From: Aplysia californica
Lineage: Eukaryota > Mollusca > Gastropoda > Aplysiida > Aplysiidae
Assembly (NCBI RefSeq): GCF_000002075.1
Contig: NW_004797391.1
Coordinates: forward strand, 409,512-473,511
Direction: 5' to 3'
Length of the DNA: 64,000 nt
Shown: piece after piece, positions 10,866-22,375 of the stretch
Layout: every line of letters starts with the position of its first letter
Numbering within the stretch: position 1 is the first letter of the stretch
Program-made: the position numbers and the translations under genes
The notes under the pieces: model-generated
Told to the model about the DNA's origin: nothing
The model's input: the letters and a program-made list of their open reading frames with translations, nothing else
The model's database searches: none

Positions 10866-13488
10866 TAGCAATGACCAAGAAAAACCTTTTTTTGCCGGAA
10901 AGTGTTTGCAAATAGGTGCATTTTGTAGCTCTATCTTCACAGAGCATGGAACTTTTTGAATTTTTAAAATCCATTTATAAACAAAAAAGTTACGAATTTT
11001 TTAATCAATCAATGTTTGGTACACTTTTATATTTAATGAAAAAAAAACCAAAATATGGGACGTTCTTTGGTGAGTTTTGAGACAATATTCGTCATAACTC
11101 GCTCATTTCTCGGAGTATTTAAAAGAAACTTGGCAACCCAGTACATTTTCTAGTGCAGAATCTAGTCCTGCTTTCAGATTTTTCATAGCTAATTCTACTT
11201 TTTGAGTTATGAAGACGTTTATTATAGGTAAAAATGTGGCGGTTTTCGGTGCGTTTTGAGACAATATTTGTCATAGCTCGCCTATTTCTTGGAATATGTA
11301 TATATATGAAACTTGGCAATCTAGTACAGCTTTTAATGCAGAATCTAGTCATGCTGTCAGATTTTTAATATCTGTCATACTTTTTGAGTTGTAAAGACAT
11401 TAATAGGTAAAAAAGTGGCGTTGTTTACAGATTTACAAAGATTATCAGTCATATGTTCTCCCAAAGTCTTGATATTTTATAATGAAACTTGGCAACATAA
11501 AAGGTTCCTCCTTGCCAAGCAATGCTCTGGATCAATTTGTCACAAAAATGTAAGAAGTGAGCTGGATTTATTAGTCTAATAAATCCAGTTCTCTACTAGT
11601 AAAAGCATGCATACTGTGTTATAGAAAATAAGATAGTCTCTGTGTACAGTGGAAACCATATATAACAGGCCCGGTAATAACAGGGATCCGGTAATAACAG
11701 GGATTTTTTTAATCCCCGTTTTTTCCTTCTCTTTCTCTATATTAAAAGTTATCGGCAATAACAGGGCCTCATCGGAGCCCAACCGGTTATAGCAGGGACA
11801 AAGGGTCGTTAGCAATGTGTAAAAAGTAAAAGAGAGAGAGAGAGAGAGAGTAACGCAGAGATGGAGCAAGCACACCCAAGCCACGCCACTGCAAGCACAC
11901 GCAGCGTGTGAAGCGAGAGAGGGCTGCGGTGTGCTGCAGACCTCGATCTAGCCCGACACCTAGCAACACGCACGCGTAATGTGTCACCAACGATGTCAAG
12001 CGCAAGAGAAAATGCCTTTCAATTGACAAAAAATACGAAATAATCCAGGCTGTTGACAAAAAGCAAGCTCCACTTGCAAAGATTTGTCGTCAGTTCGACA
12101 TTCCACAAGGGTCGATTCACATCATTATCAAGGATAGAGAGAAGATAGTGGCAGCATACTTCAATGGAAAGTTTGCTCTGGATCGAAAGAAGATGAGACT
12201 ACCTGATGCAGATGCTGCGGACCAAGCTCTTCTGATGAGGTTTTAGGAGACAAGGAGAAAGTTAGTGCCAAAACCCCTGTCTGTGGGTACTTGTGGCAAG
12301 GGCAACTACCCATGAACAAGTACAGCTGTATTAGTTCACAAATGCTTACTTTCCTTGCATTTCGGATTTAACAGGGATCGGATATAACAGGACATTTTCT
12401 CTACTCCCACCATCCCTGTTATATCAGGTTTCCACTGTATATCCATTGTTGGACAGTGTCCTATTGTGTGTTAGATTAAAATGCGTTTAGATAATAATAT
12501 AGTTTACAAGTCATGGGAATATTTCGCATGTGTAGGCTACAACTCGTACAATAAATGTAACGTATTTACACCCCCCCCCCCCCCTTTCTCTCTCTCTCAC
12601 GCACACACACACACATGCACGCGTGCACACTCACACACGCACGCGTGAACGATAACAATGTATAAACGGGACTATCTTCCCAGACTGGTCTAAAAACGTA
12701 CCATACTCTTTAATAACAATCTTAATGCCTCACTTTTCCAAACAGAGCACACAGGACGAGTCCAAGTGTGTGCTTTCATATGAGGGGGGAATAGGCTTTT
12801 ATAATGCAAACACAATGCCATACCACTTCTCAAGATGTTTGCTTGTTTCTATTCTTCTGTCATGCAATCAAGCAAATAAAAATGACTACATCTATTGTAT
12901 TGTGACTAAAATGCAACAAAAACGCAAGTTATCAAGGCCCCCGTTTAGTTTTCAAGTATCCTTCCCCCCCCCCTTTCCGGTTCACATCGGGGCCTCGTTT
13001 GTAGCGCCCGAGGCGACCGATGGCTGATGACGTCACTCAGTGGAAATTTCCCAGCCGCCGGTCGTTCAACCAGCACGCGCAAATGGCAATGCCGCTTTTT
13101 CCCTTAGTTACTCCCACATTTTTAAAGATTTACGCCAAAACCGCTAAACACAGAAGCATGAAATGTTAAGGGAATAAAGAAAAATGGTGTACAACGTATC
13201 AGTCAGTTTGACAAATCAGAGCTCCGAAAAATCTTCAAAGCGCACCACATCAACCACTTTCGCAAACGTTTTCGACTACTTCTTAGATGGGTACAAAGTT
13301 GTCAAACTGCATACTACGAGATTGACCTCTTTTCTGATTGGCTGCCAAGTTTCATTCATATCCATTCACGAGAAGCGGCGTGAGAGTGAGTTGAAGACAA
13401 CAACCTTTGCGTTAGTTCGTCCCACGAAACACCCCCACGGCGGGGGCCAAATATCAGCGGAACAAAACACGCTCGGTGGGCATTGCTA
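10866..13488 (+). mobile_element. TAG-ended DNA transposon, family A copy 1, with a nested Tigger insertion
   Basis: Begins TAGCAATGACC and ends GGGCATTGCTA, short inverted ends like those of 33818-34995. The left part holds about three diverged units of roughly 180 bp with a recurring GAAACTTGGCAA word and GTTTTGAGACAATATT. The right 700 bases are GC-rich. The paralogue is at 33575-39018. Flanking 7-mers AATTTTA and AATACAT do not match, so no target duplication is visible. A 101-codon ORF at 13184-13489 is not intact in the other copy and is unlikely to be coding. Confidence 0.6.
11647..12437 (+). mobile_element. Tigger/pogo-like element retaining a CENP-B-type DNA-binding region
   Basis: Ends CAGTGGAAACC and GGTTTCCACTG lie between TA dinucleotides. 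A reading frame at 11983-12246 gives KRKRKCLSIDKKYEIIQAV and APLAKICRQFDIPQGSIH, the helix-turn-helix start of Tigger transposases, then a stop. No in-frame ATG and no DDE catalytic part, so this is a deletion derivative. The paralogous family A copy has the uninterrupted site at about 35268. Confidence 0.85.
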
Positions 13489-13784
13489 AATACATTAAGG
13501 CCTACGGTAGGCTACTCTTGGCGCGATCTCGACGACACCCTCCCCTGTCGCTCTCACCACCCTCTCTGATTTCTCTCTCTCTTTCCCCCTGACTCCCTCT
13601 TTTCCAAGGTTGGGTAACCAACGAAAAAATCCCCAATTTGTAAGGCCTATAGCCTATTACTAGATTCTAGAATCTAACTTCTTCTTTTTCTTCATACTCT
13701 TCTTGTTCTTCTCCTCCTCCTTTTAAAACTCGTCCCCCTGCTTCTTCTTCTTCATTTCTTCAAGTAAGCCCAAAAGACAAAAGA

Positions 13785-13980
13785 AGTCTAGATCTAGATC
13801 TAGGTATAGATATATCTAGATCTAATCTAGATCTAGTATAGGTCTAGATCTAGATCTAGAGAGATCTATATCTAGATCTAGATTCTAGATCTATAACTAT
13901 AATCTAGAGTCTAGATATTAGACAGATATAATTATATTATATATTATATATAATATCTAGATTCTAGACTCTAGACTTCT
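13785..13980. repeat. TCTAGA/AGATCT simple-repeat patch
   Basis: Nearly all bases are overlapping TCTAGA and AGATCT words plus TATA runs. This self-complementary sequence could fold. Similar patches are near 39640-39690, 43730-43775, 44085-44160 and 46675-46735. Confidence 0.8.
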
Positions 13981-14401
13981 TTTGGACTTACTTGAAGTAA
14001 AAACCTTGCCTAGTTTGGTTCTCCAGATCACTCTCACAGGACTGGCATTCTAGATCTAGAACTACAGCTTCTAATCTAAAGCTCCGTTTTCCTCGGTGCG
14101 TTGTCGCCGTTGTCGGTGTAAACTGTAGGCCCACTGTTTAGTTTGTGTAAACTAAACTTTATAATGAACCGGAAGTTTGTTGGGGGGGTTTTGTTGTTGG
14201 TTTTTTTTTAATCATTATAAATTGGAGAGCTCTTGTCTTGGATGTATGTAGGCCTATTCCGAAATCAAGCTGTTCTAAGGTCGCCCCACCGCTTTGTCTA
14301 AAAACTAAAAGATGGCATACGGAAGAGCACACTGGTGTATTAGTATCAATCTACGGCCGCTACAAGAGCTTGCAATAATGTTAAAGATGCACGGTTCTTT
14401 T

Positions 14402-14500
14402 ATACAGACCACACAATGTAAACAAAGACTGGGTGTTGACTTTCTAAAATTAATTGTATGATTTTTATTTCATGACTAGATATACAGTATTTTTTTACTT
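14402..14500 (+). repeat. about 100-bp segment duplicated at 19933-20040
   Basis: GACCACACAATGTAAACAAA followed by GACTGGGTGTTGACTTTCTA and TTCATGACTAGAT matches 19936 onward almost base for base. Other sequence at 13990-15300 shows nothing recognised. Confidence 0.75.
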
Positions 14501-15614
14501 TTCCTCTCACACTTAGCCTCCAGTTGTCCATTTTCTCCTTAAAGATGTGCTGAACACTAAATATCAACTGAATTTCCGTTGCAAATTGATAGTTTTTTTA
14601 ATATTTGATTTTTTTAAAATCGAGTTATATCACTCTTAGGCCTACCTGCATAGTAATTTGCAAGCACAAAATCAATCGGTGGGTTTCAGCGGGACTGGGG
14701 GCCTGAAGTAAAAGAAATATATATTTTGCAGTTAGGTTTGAAATTTTCTTTAAAATAATTGATTTGCGACTGTTTTAGTGGATTTATGTGTGATCTCCAG
14801 CTCACAATACTGCAATTTGATCCCTGAAGCAGTGCATCTGTATGCGGGACTGAAAGTAAAAATTTACCGCAAACATTTTAATATTATCAAAAAACGTAAA
14901 ATGCTAACTCCATATCTTGTAACGATGGTCTGAAACCGAATGATTTTTTAAAAATTCGGTTAACACTAAAAAACAAAGTGTAGTAGTGTAGTCTAGACCA
15001 TCTGTATTTGAGTAGCTTTCAATAGGCATTTATTTTACTTTTATCAATTCAGCATTTTATGCTTTTTTTTTCATTCATTGTATAATAAAACTCAGATCTA
15101 TGATCCTTTTACAGCTGATGACATGCTAATGAACAGAACAATTCACTTTCTCTGCACCTCATTACATGACTGCAGAATGTGCCCTAGGCATGCACAAGCT
15201 GATATTCGTGTTTGAACCATTTCCTCACATACCTAATACTAATACGGTTCATGTATGTATAATTTTACAATAAACGGAGTGTGTCATAGGTAGAGTGACC
15301 GCTTAGATTCATACTTTATCAGTTTTAAAGGTACTGGCAGGTATAGCTGGAGGGCAGAGCACTGGTAGGTCCTTCTTCTTTACTTTCCCTCTGTTGTTTC
15401 TGTCTGTCTGTCTTACTTTTCCTCAGCACTAAGTAACCATTGTAATTGTTGTGTCTTAATTGTTTATTTTTCTTATTATTGGCTTTGTTTTCATTTCTTT
15501 GAGCTAGCATTTGCTAGTTGTGGATGGTAGTGAAAAACATTGAAAACATATGGTCTTTGACCATGGACACAATTTGCCTTGTTAGTGAGACAATTTCCTG
15601 GGCCTTCAGCACAT

Positions 15615-15795
15615 TATGGTAGGGTGGCCAGTTCCTTTCCACACCGCTGTTACTTCCCCAACTAGAAGTCAGGTACCCATTACTGCTGGGTGCACAGTGG
15701 GGGGCTTTAAAAAATCTGTGTCAGAACCAAGGCTCGAACCTGGACTTTCTGCTTCAGAGACGAGCGCACTAACTGCTCTGCCAATGCACCCTCTA
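15615..15795 (-). repeat. tRNA-derived SINE, minus strand
   Basis: On the minus strand GGTGCATTGGCAGAGCAGTT AGTGCGC forms an A-box and GGTTCGAGCC a B-box, about 35 bases apart, followed by a non-tRNA body. A real tRNA is unlikely because the acceptor stem does not close. Confidence 0.6.
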
Positions 15796-15978
15796 TATCA
15801 TGCAATAGTACATCATGTAGTAAATAAAACATTTCAGCTGTAAGCCCACACGTATTCAACTCAAGGATGTGCAATACAGGTAAACTAATATTTCCAAGGT
15901 GACTTTATACTTGTAGCTTTTTTTGTGCAGAGACACTTTTCTCGGTCATTTTGCAACTTTTCTGTATTCTTTCCTCAG

Positions 15979-17597
15979 ACCGAGATACTGTTGGAGAGCT
16001 GTGTTGTATTTGCAGACCCATACGAGGAAGCTGATGAGCAGGTTTGTAGAGTCTGTGCTGTGTGTATGGTTCATCCTTCATGGGAGTGCTTATTTAGGCC
16101 ACATATGGCCTAAATAAGGTAAGGGAGGGGGGTTTAGCTTATTTAGGCCACACATGCTCAAACTACCGGGGGACACCCTTTTCAGGCAACTGAGTTCGTT
16201 CCACTTTCATAATGGTGCACCTTTCTCATTTAATACAGTTTTGTCTCAGTGTACAACTTGTATATATCATAATGAATAAGAACAAAGCACGATACGCAAA
16301 ATTTTGCTCAATCCCAATGGTTTGAATGAGGGCCAGATTTTTCCTTCAAGGAGGGGCAAAATCTAGGCTACCATTTTGGCACACTTTGGTCAAGTGAAAA
16401 GGTCAAATCCTCCGAATGGACTTCCGGGTCAAATTTGGGGTATAAAAAGTTACACTATCTTTGCCTGGGTGGCACTCTCTCGTACTGTCTCGTAGTAGTA
16501 CATCTCTCGTACTGTCTCGTACTGTCTCGTAGTAGTAGTACATGTAGATCTAGTAGTAGTAGCAAAGATCATGTAGAGAATCTTTGGTAGTAGATTCTAT
16601 CTAGTAGGCAGTTTAGTGAACGTGCACGCGACAGGGCGAATCGGCCTTGATAAGCCCCGTAGACCTTTGTGATCGGCCACGAAGTCTCGTGTTTTGATGG
16701 ATCTAAACAACTTAGTGTTAATCGCACTGCCACATCCGACAGGCCTACATCTTTTTAAAAGGAAAAGAAAGGTCATCAAAATGGTTGAATTTGCGTGAAA
16801 ATCGATTCGGTAGAGCTGGAACTATTAAAATTTGCTTCTGAAAACAAGTTACAAGGCCATTTTTATAACTCAATGAAATAAAAACTGCTGGCTGTGTTAT
16901 TCTGTATAAATTATGAAACTTCAGGACGTATTATTATTTTCCAACATCTTTGACGCCTCAGCTGCAGAGGTTGAAGTTTTCACAACACTAATAGATCTAG
17001 TAATAGGGCTTTCCGTAAAAAATGCATAGATCTACAAAAGCCGAACCTCCAAATCGACCGGTCAGCGACCCGGGCACCCCGCTCTCCCCTGCACACTGAT
17101 AACGTGTTGCTTCGGTATAATTATTCAACTATTAATACGTGCAGCTATGGCAACTGGGATGTACTGACTGACAAAGCGATTCACAGTTTTGTTTTTATTT
17201 TACCATATATTTGACTTTAATAGTGCAGGTGATAGCTAGATCTAGATTCCCTGTCTAGAATCAGTAGTAGCAGGCCTACGCTAGAAGCAGCCAGAGAGCC
17301 TACAACTGCTAGATCTAGATCTAACTCATTGCTATGCCTTTGGGCTTTGGAATTGAAATAAAACGAATTGCACAGTTCTAGTTAATTTTAGATTCAGCAA
17401 CTATCTGTATTTCCAGAGTTAATAACAAATCTCACCATAACAATCACTTTTACTTTTATTAGAATAATTAGATCCAACTTTTTTTTCTCTAAAATCTGTT
17501 TTGTGCAAACTTAAGACTTTCTCTACTTGTAGAGCACAGAATTTACATTGTAAGCCTCTGCTCAGTCTTTTACTTTTAAGTAGTCTTTTACTTTTAA

Positions 17598-17649
<52 letters not shown>

Positions 17650-20600
17650 CATAATAAAATACGTATAGATCTAGATCTATATAATCATTTTATGTTATTT
17701 TCTGGATATTTTTAAAACTTTTTTTTAACATGTCATAAAGTCAAATTGTGCCTTTTCTTTGATAAGAATAGCATTAGCAGTGGACTTTTTAGACAGTGAG
17801 TCTCTGATTCAATATATTTTTTTTTTAATATGCTAATCAATGAAAATTGCAAATTGATAATAGTATAGTCCTGTAGAGGATAGGTGGACTCCGGGGTCTG
17901 CATAGCGAAATACTAGGTTTTAGGATGTGAACCCCGGAGTCACCGTAGTGAAATAAGGTTTGGTTTAAGTAAGGATTGGTGGACCCCGGGGTCAACGTAG
18001 TGATAAATAAGCAGGTGTAAGGTGGACCCCGGGGCCCGGGGTCTACCTAGCGAAATACTAGGTTTTAGGACAGGTGGACCCTGGGGTCACCGTAGTGAAA
18101 TAAGTAGATTTCTTTAAAGATCAGTGGACCCCGGGGTCACCGTAGTGAAATAAGTAGATTTCTGTAAAGATTGGTGGACCCCGGGGTCATCGTAGTGAAA
18201 TAAGTAGGTTTAATTTTAAAAGGATTGGTGGACCCCGGAGTCACCATAGCCGTAGAGGAATAAGAAGGTTTAATTAAGGATTGGTGGACCCCCGGGACAC
18301 CGTGATTAAACCTACTTATTTTACTACGGTGACCGCATGGTCCACCTATTCTAAAACCTAACTAGTATTTCGTTAAGTAGACCCTGGGGTCCACCTTAAA
18401 CCTACCTATTTCACTACATTGACTCCAGGGTCCACCAATCCTTAAAATTAAACCTAGATCTACATATGTACTTATTTCACTACGTTGACCCCAGGGTCCA
18501 CCAATCCTTAATTAAACCTAGATCTAGATCTACTGATTTCACTACGTTGACCCCGGGGTCCACCAATCCTTATTAAACCCAGATCTACTTATAATTTCAC
18601 TATGTTGACCACGGGCTCCGCCAGTCCTACTATAAAATAAACCGAAATCTACTTATTTCATTATGTTCACCCCGGGTTCCACCGATCCTAAGTTAAACCT
18701 AGATCTACTTATTTCACTACACTGACTTCGGGGTTCACATCCTAAAACAGCATTTTGTTAGGTAGACCCCGGGGTCCACCTATCCTTTTGGGGCTAGATA
18801 GACCACGTGGTCCGCCTATCCACTTCCTTGATAATAACTGAAAAACATGCCAGTTGTCATGAATAGTGAAGAAAAATGTGGGGAAAAAAAGATAATGAGG
18901 TAGACTATAAATTGTCAAAAAAAGTGCAAGTGCAAGTGAAGATCATAAGATAATTTTGTTATTTTCTGGTCTTCTTTTTACGGTTTATAAAATTTTCCAG
19001 TGGGCCTACTACTAGATATATGTCTCTGAAGAACATTTTGCTTGACTTTATCTGCTTTTTTCATGTACTTGAAAGCATAGAATATAATAGTTTCACACAA
19101 ATGTATGCCCAATATCTTGAAAAAGAAAGATAAGGTCATTGTTGTTGTTGTTTTTTAACGGAATCCGTTTTACGTTGAGAAAAGCGCTAAAAACAAGTTA
19201 AAAATTTTAAAGAATGCCCATAATATTAGGAATCCGAAATTACTACCTTGATCTAGTTTGCTTACTCTTTAATAACCATGAGCTGTTAAGAAAAAAAGAG
19301 AATGATATAGGATTTGTCTAAATATGACTATCAGTATTAGCATTATAAAGATATTGCCCATTTTGTCCAATTATCCTTGCTGGTAAAATCACCCTGTACT
19401 GCACCTCAATAAGCACAAAAAGAATATTTCTGTGACTTTGTATAAAGGTGTGTTGTAGTTGAGTTCTATGTAAAATTCTCAACAAAATAATGTACATTTG
19501 GACCGTACAACTGAGATAGACACTCATGCACACAATGACATTCACACATTACACACATACACAAACACACTATTACATTTACTCTCTCTCTCTCTAGATC
19601 TCTCTCTCACCACAACCACACACAAAACAAACACATACACACTCACACACTCACACACACACACACAACTCTTACCCTTGGTCCACTTATCATTTAGTAT
19701 CATCCTCTATTTTGAAATAATCCCCCGCACTAAATAAAAAGATCAGTAGAATCTCGACCTTCCGAATCCATGGTTAGTTCAAGAAATCTACCATATGATG
19801 TGGCCTAAATAAGATAAGGAAGGGGTGTTTAGCTTATTTGGGCCACAGTGTGGCCTAAATAAGGTAAGGGAGGGGGGTTTAGCTTATTTAGGCCACAGTG
19901 TGGCCTAAATAAGGTCATCCATGGTTCATACATACTGACCACACAATGTAAACAAAGACTGGGTGTTGACTTTCTAAAATTAATTGTATGATTTTTCCTT
20001 CATGACTAGATCTACAGTATGTCTTTTTATTTTATGTTTTTTGCCTCTCCCTCACCCAGTTGATCTGCACTATGACTATATGGAGTCTGCATTCTTCAAA
20101 AATGGAGGGGGAAAAGATTGGGAGGGCCTTGTGTGAAATGCAAGGCATTAGAGAGAAATTCCAATAAGATTGAAGCTTGGGCTTGAGGGACTATTTTTTG
20201 TTGGTTAGTTGTAGAGCTATACATGTAGGCCTATATTGCAAGAAAAACATCAACCTCTGACCTTGAAACTTTTTATCCTCAGCTTAAACAAGAACGAGAA
20301 GAGGAACTAGAGAGACGAAGAAAAGAAGAAGAGGAACGCAAAAAAAAGTCAAAAACGAAAGTAGACAGTGGTCCCAAAGTATACAAGACTGGCATTGGAA
20401 AATACATCAACAGCGCTTCAGTGTAAGTTTTTTTGTTAGTATTATCGCACATAAAAATATCCTGGCCTTGACTTCCTGTCATTGGAATCTATATTGGTTT
20501 CTACAATAAAATGTAAAGTAAGGATAAATTTTGAAAATCCATTGCCTCTGCATAATTTATGAGTAGTGCTGTAGTCATCAGTGTTGAAAGGGCGTTAACC

Positions 20601-22192
20601 CTATCCGTACGTCATGTTTTACTATCCTATCCATACGACGTGGGGAAGTCTGTGCCACCACTTTCCAAGGAGGATATTTACTCGTTAATCCCATCTGTAC
20701 GCTTTGTATAGCAGTCTGTCAAAATGATTTTTTGAGAAATACTGAAAGTTTCAAAGAGATCTTTGCCCTAGAAGTATTCTAAAATGTGAAGAATACAACC
20801 GCAGGGGTACAAAAATTACCCCAGGGTGTACGGATAGGACATATCATAACCGCTGCAGTGACATGTGATAAAAAATAATTTACAAATTAATGTGCCAGCA
20901 TTTTACCTTTACTTTTAGTGTCTGTGGTGGTATAACGGTGAGGCTCTTCACAATGGCACACTTGAGACCCAAGATTTCTGTATGGGAAGGTCTATTTTAT
21001 TAAGTGTCTCTATTTTTCTGCTAGGATGGTATTGACTGCCACGGTCAAAGCAGCCAGCCTCCTAAATAATAATATTGAATTTTGTTGATGTGACCATAAA
21101 AATTTACCATCATTCAAATGTATTAGTTAGCAAGAATGTGATTAATCGAAACTGACGGAGTTGTTAGCATCTATTCTATTACTACTTTTTTAAAGAAGTA
21201 TTATTAGACCAAACTTTTTTTTTCTTTGATTTCCAGCACATTGCACTCTGCAATAATTTGATGTAGGTATGGTCTTTAATTGTGTGCTTATTATCTACTT
21301 TACACCAACATGCAGAAGATTTGATTTCTGATTTTTAGTCTCTGTAACTTTCAATATTCTTTTTATGTGCTACATTTAGGTCTATAAGACTATAGCTAAG
21401 AGAATTGTTCTCATGAAGCTTTCAATGTTTCACTGTTGTATCTGTGGGAGGCTGAGGACTATATACCTTTCCATATTTCTCATGTTTTTACAGAACAGCA
21501 GGATTTTAGATTTAAAATTGTAGAAGAAAAAGAGATGATGAACGTTAGTCATACTTCTGTGGTATTAGATCATCATAATTTTTGTGCAATCTAACTCTAA
21601 CACTTACGCGAAGGACACCTGACATTTAGTATAAAGTCTTTCTACAACTGTTTTGTTACCCATGCTTATGATGCTACAGATATGGTCATTTTCTTTACAG
21701 CAGTCATGTGGTCTTGTAGACACATTATAATACTAATAGTAGTATTAGTAGAGAAGATTAAAAAGTTTCTTCGTTTTGTTGGGGGGGGGGGGGTTGGAGG
21801 GGGATATTTTGTCCCATGTCTATCCTTAGACTTAGAGTTACGATGATTACAGCACAATGGTAATTCAGGGGCATGTTTGGAGAGCACCATTAGTATCAGT
21901 ACAGTAATAGTAATAGGTCTTATTTATTTTGTTTTCATGTATTATTCCAGTCTGTCTACCTTGCTCTATCCTTGCACTTAAAGACCATTATTGACATTAT
22001 TATTTTTGCCAATGTGCTTCTTTTGATTTATAATTCAAAATTAAACCAAGATGTTTATTCCTGCATCTCATTTCTTTGTACATCTTCACGATCAGGAAAA
22101 GGACTGCAGCTACAGATGATGATGACTCTGCTGCTGAGCCCAAGAAAAAGCAGAGTAAAACCTACAGCTTTGGAGACTTCAGTTCTTGGTGA
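15979..22192 (+). CDS. PPIL2: PPIL2 (spliceosomal U-box cyclophilin), last three exons only
   Basis: Three exons join in frame: 15979-16041, 20283-20422 and 22096-22192 (TGA at 22190-22192). They encode the conserved tail after the cyclophilin domain: FADPYEEADEQ, a charged Glu/Arg/Lys helix, VYKTGIGKYIN and the terminal FGDFSSW. These match the PPIL2 (Cyp60/CYC4) C-terminus that I recall: VDPYEEADAQ, VGKYIN, GFGDFSSW. PPIL2 is a nuclear peptidyl-prolyl isomerase-like protein with an N-terminal U-box, found in spliceosomes and linked to ubiquitination. The U-box and isomerase exons were not found upstream on this strand. They may lie left of the window, which would place the minus-strand zinc-finger gene inside a PPIL2 intron, or they may be small exons I missed. 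The 4.2-kb intron 16042-20282 holds several repeats. Confidence 0.9.
16089..16160. repeat. GGCCTAAATAAG hairpin repeat, upstream group
   Basis: CTTATTTAGGCCA, a four-base spacer and TGGCCTAAATAAG form a 13-bp perfect stem (16089-16118), then a G-rich link and another CTTATTTAGGCCACA. It starts 48 bases after a PPIL2 exon. Confidence 0.8.
16470..16562 (+). repeat. CTCGTACTGT / GTAGTA short tandem repeat
   Basis: Repeated CTCTCGTACTGT and GTAGTAGTA units just before the element at 16605. Confidence 0.7.
17602..17650. repeat. (TA)n microsatellite
   Basis: Uninterrupted TA dinucleotides over about 45 bases within element 16605-19497. Confidence 0.95.
17863..18827. mobile_element. foldback-like element with identical 9-bp target duplication
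   Basis: Flanked by identical TTGATAATA (17854-17862 and 18828-18836). The left arm (to about 18300) is a tandem array of GTGGACCCCGGGGTCACCGT then AGTGAAATAAG-type units. The right arm carries the same units in reverse orientation. Both ends read inward GGATAGG(T/C)GGAC. The homologous site near 3190-3205 in the element at 2000-4244 lacks this DNA. Drosophila FB elements and Mutator-like transposons make 9-bp duplications. Confidence 0.85.
19505..19670. repeat. CA/CT-rich microsatellite
   Basis: Interspersed CACACA and CTCTCT runs, no coding value. It marks where copy 2 of family B ends. Confidence 0.9.
19799..19914. repeat. GGCCTAAATAAG hairpin repeat, tandem group, 50-bp period
   Basis: GTGGCCTAAATAAG begins near 19800, 19850 and 19900. 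Each full unit closes with CTTATTT(A/G)GGCCAC, so each can fold into a hairpin with a G-rich loop (GGGAGGGGGG). Confidence 0.85.
19933..20040 (+). repeat. second copy of the 14402 segment
   Basis: Lies in the last large PPIL2 intron, immediately after the 50-bp hairpin repeats. Confidence 0.75.
20925..21075 (+). repeat. SINE-like repeat, family S2, copy 2 (PPIL2 intron)
   Basis: GTGGTGGTATAACGGTGAGG followed by GAGACCCAAG, a T-rich AAGTGTCTC block, and CAGCCTCCTAAATAAT align in order with copies at 1075 and 48345. Confidence 0.45.
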
Positions 22193-22280
22193 GAGTTGAC
22201 AAGAAGACCTTCTTTGGTACTCTTCTGCTGACTGCATCACTGGAGGACTAATGTCTCAGTAGTACAGAATAATGATTTCT

Positions 22281-22375
22281 TCATGAACTTGTGTGTTTGT
22301 ATGTGTGCATGCTTGTGGTGTATGTGTGCATGCTTGTGGTGTGTGTGTGTGTGTGTGTGTGTGCATGCGTGCACA
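22281..22375. repeat. GT-rich microsatellite in the PPIL2 3' UTR
   Basis: Two GTGTGCATGCTTGTGGTGT units followed by (GT)n at about 22338-22361. Confidence 0.9.

Larger units (their letters stand above)
16605..19497 (-). mobile_element. family B element, copy 2 (inverted, truncated, carrying a foldback insertion)
   Basis: Starts TAGGCAGTTTAGTGAACGTG, which equals the right end of 2000-4244 read on the other strand. It can be followed by eye through GACCGGTCAGCGACCCGG, AGCCTCTGCTCAGTCTTT and CATTTTGTCCAATTATCC. The far end is lost near the CA/CT microsatellite at 19500. It lies in the PPIL2 intron and contains the insertion 17863-18827. Confidence 0.75.

Noticed and set aside
13184-13489. 101-codon plus-strand ORF, with a similar 68-codon ORF at 38710-38916
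   Set aside because: Lies in the GC-rich right end of family A transposons. The two copies diverge in frame after a small insertion and resemble no known protein.
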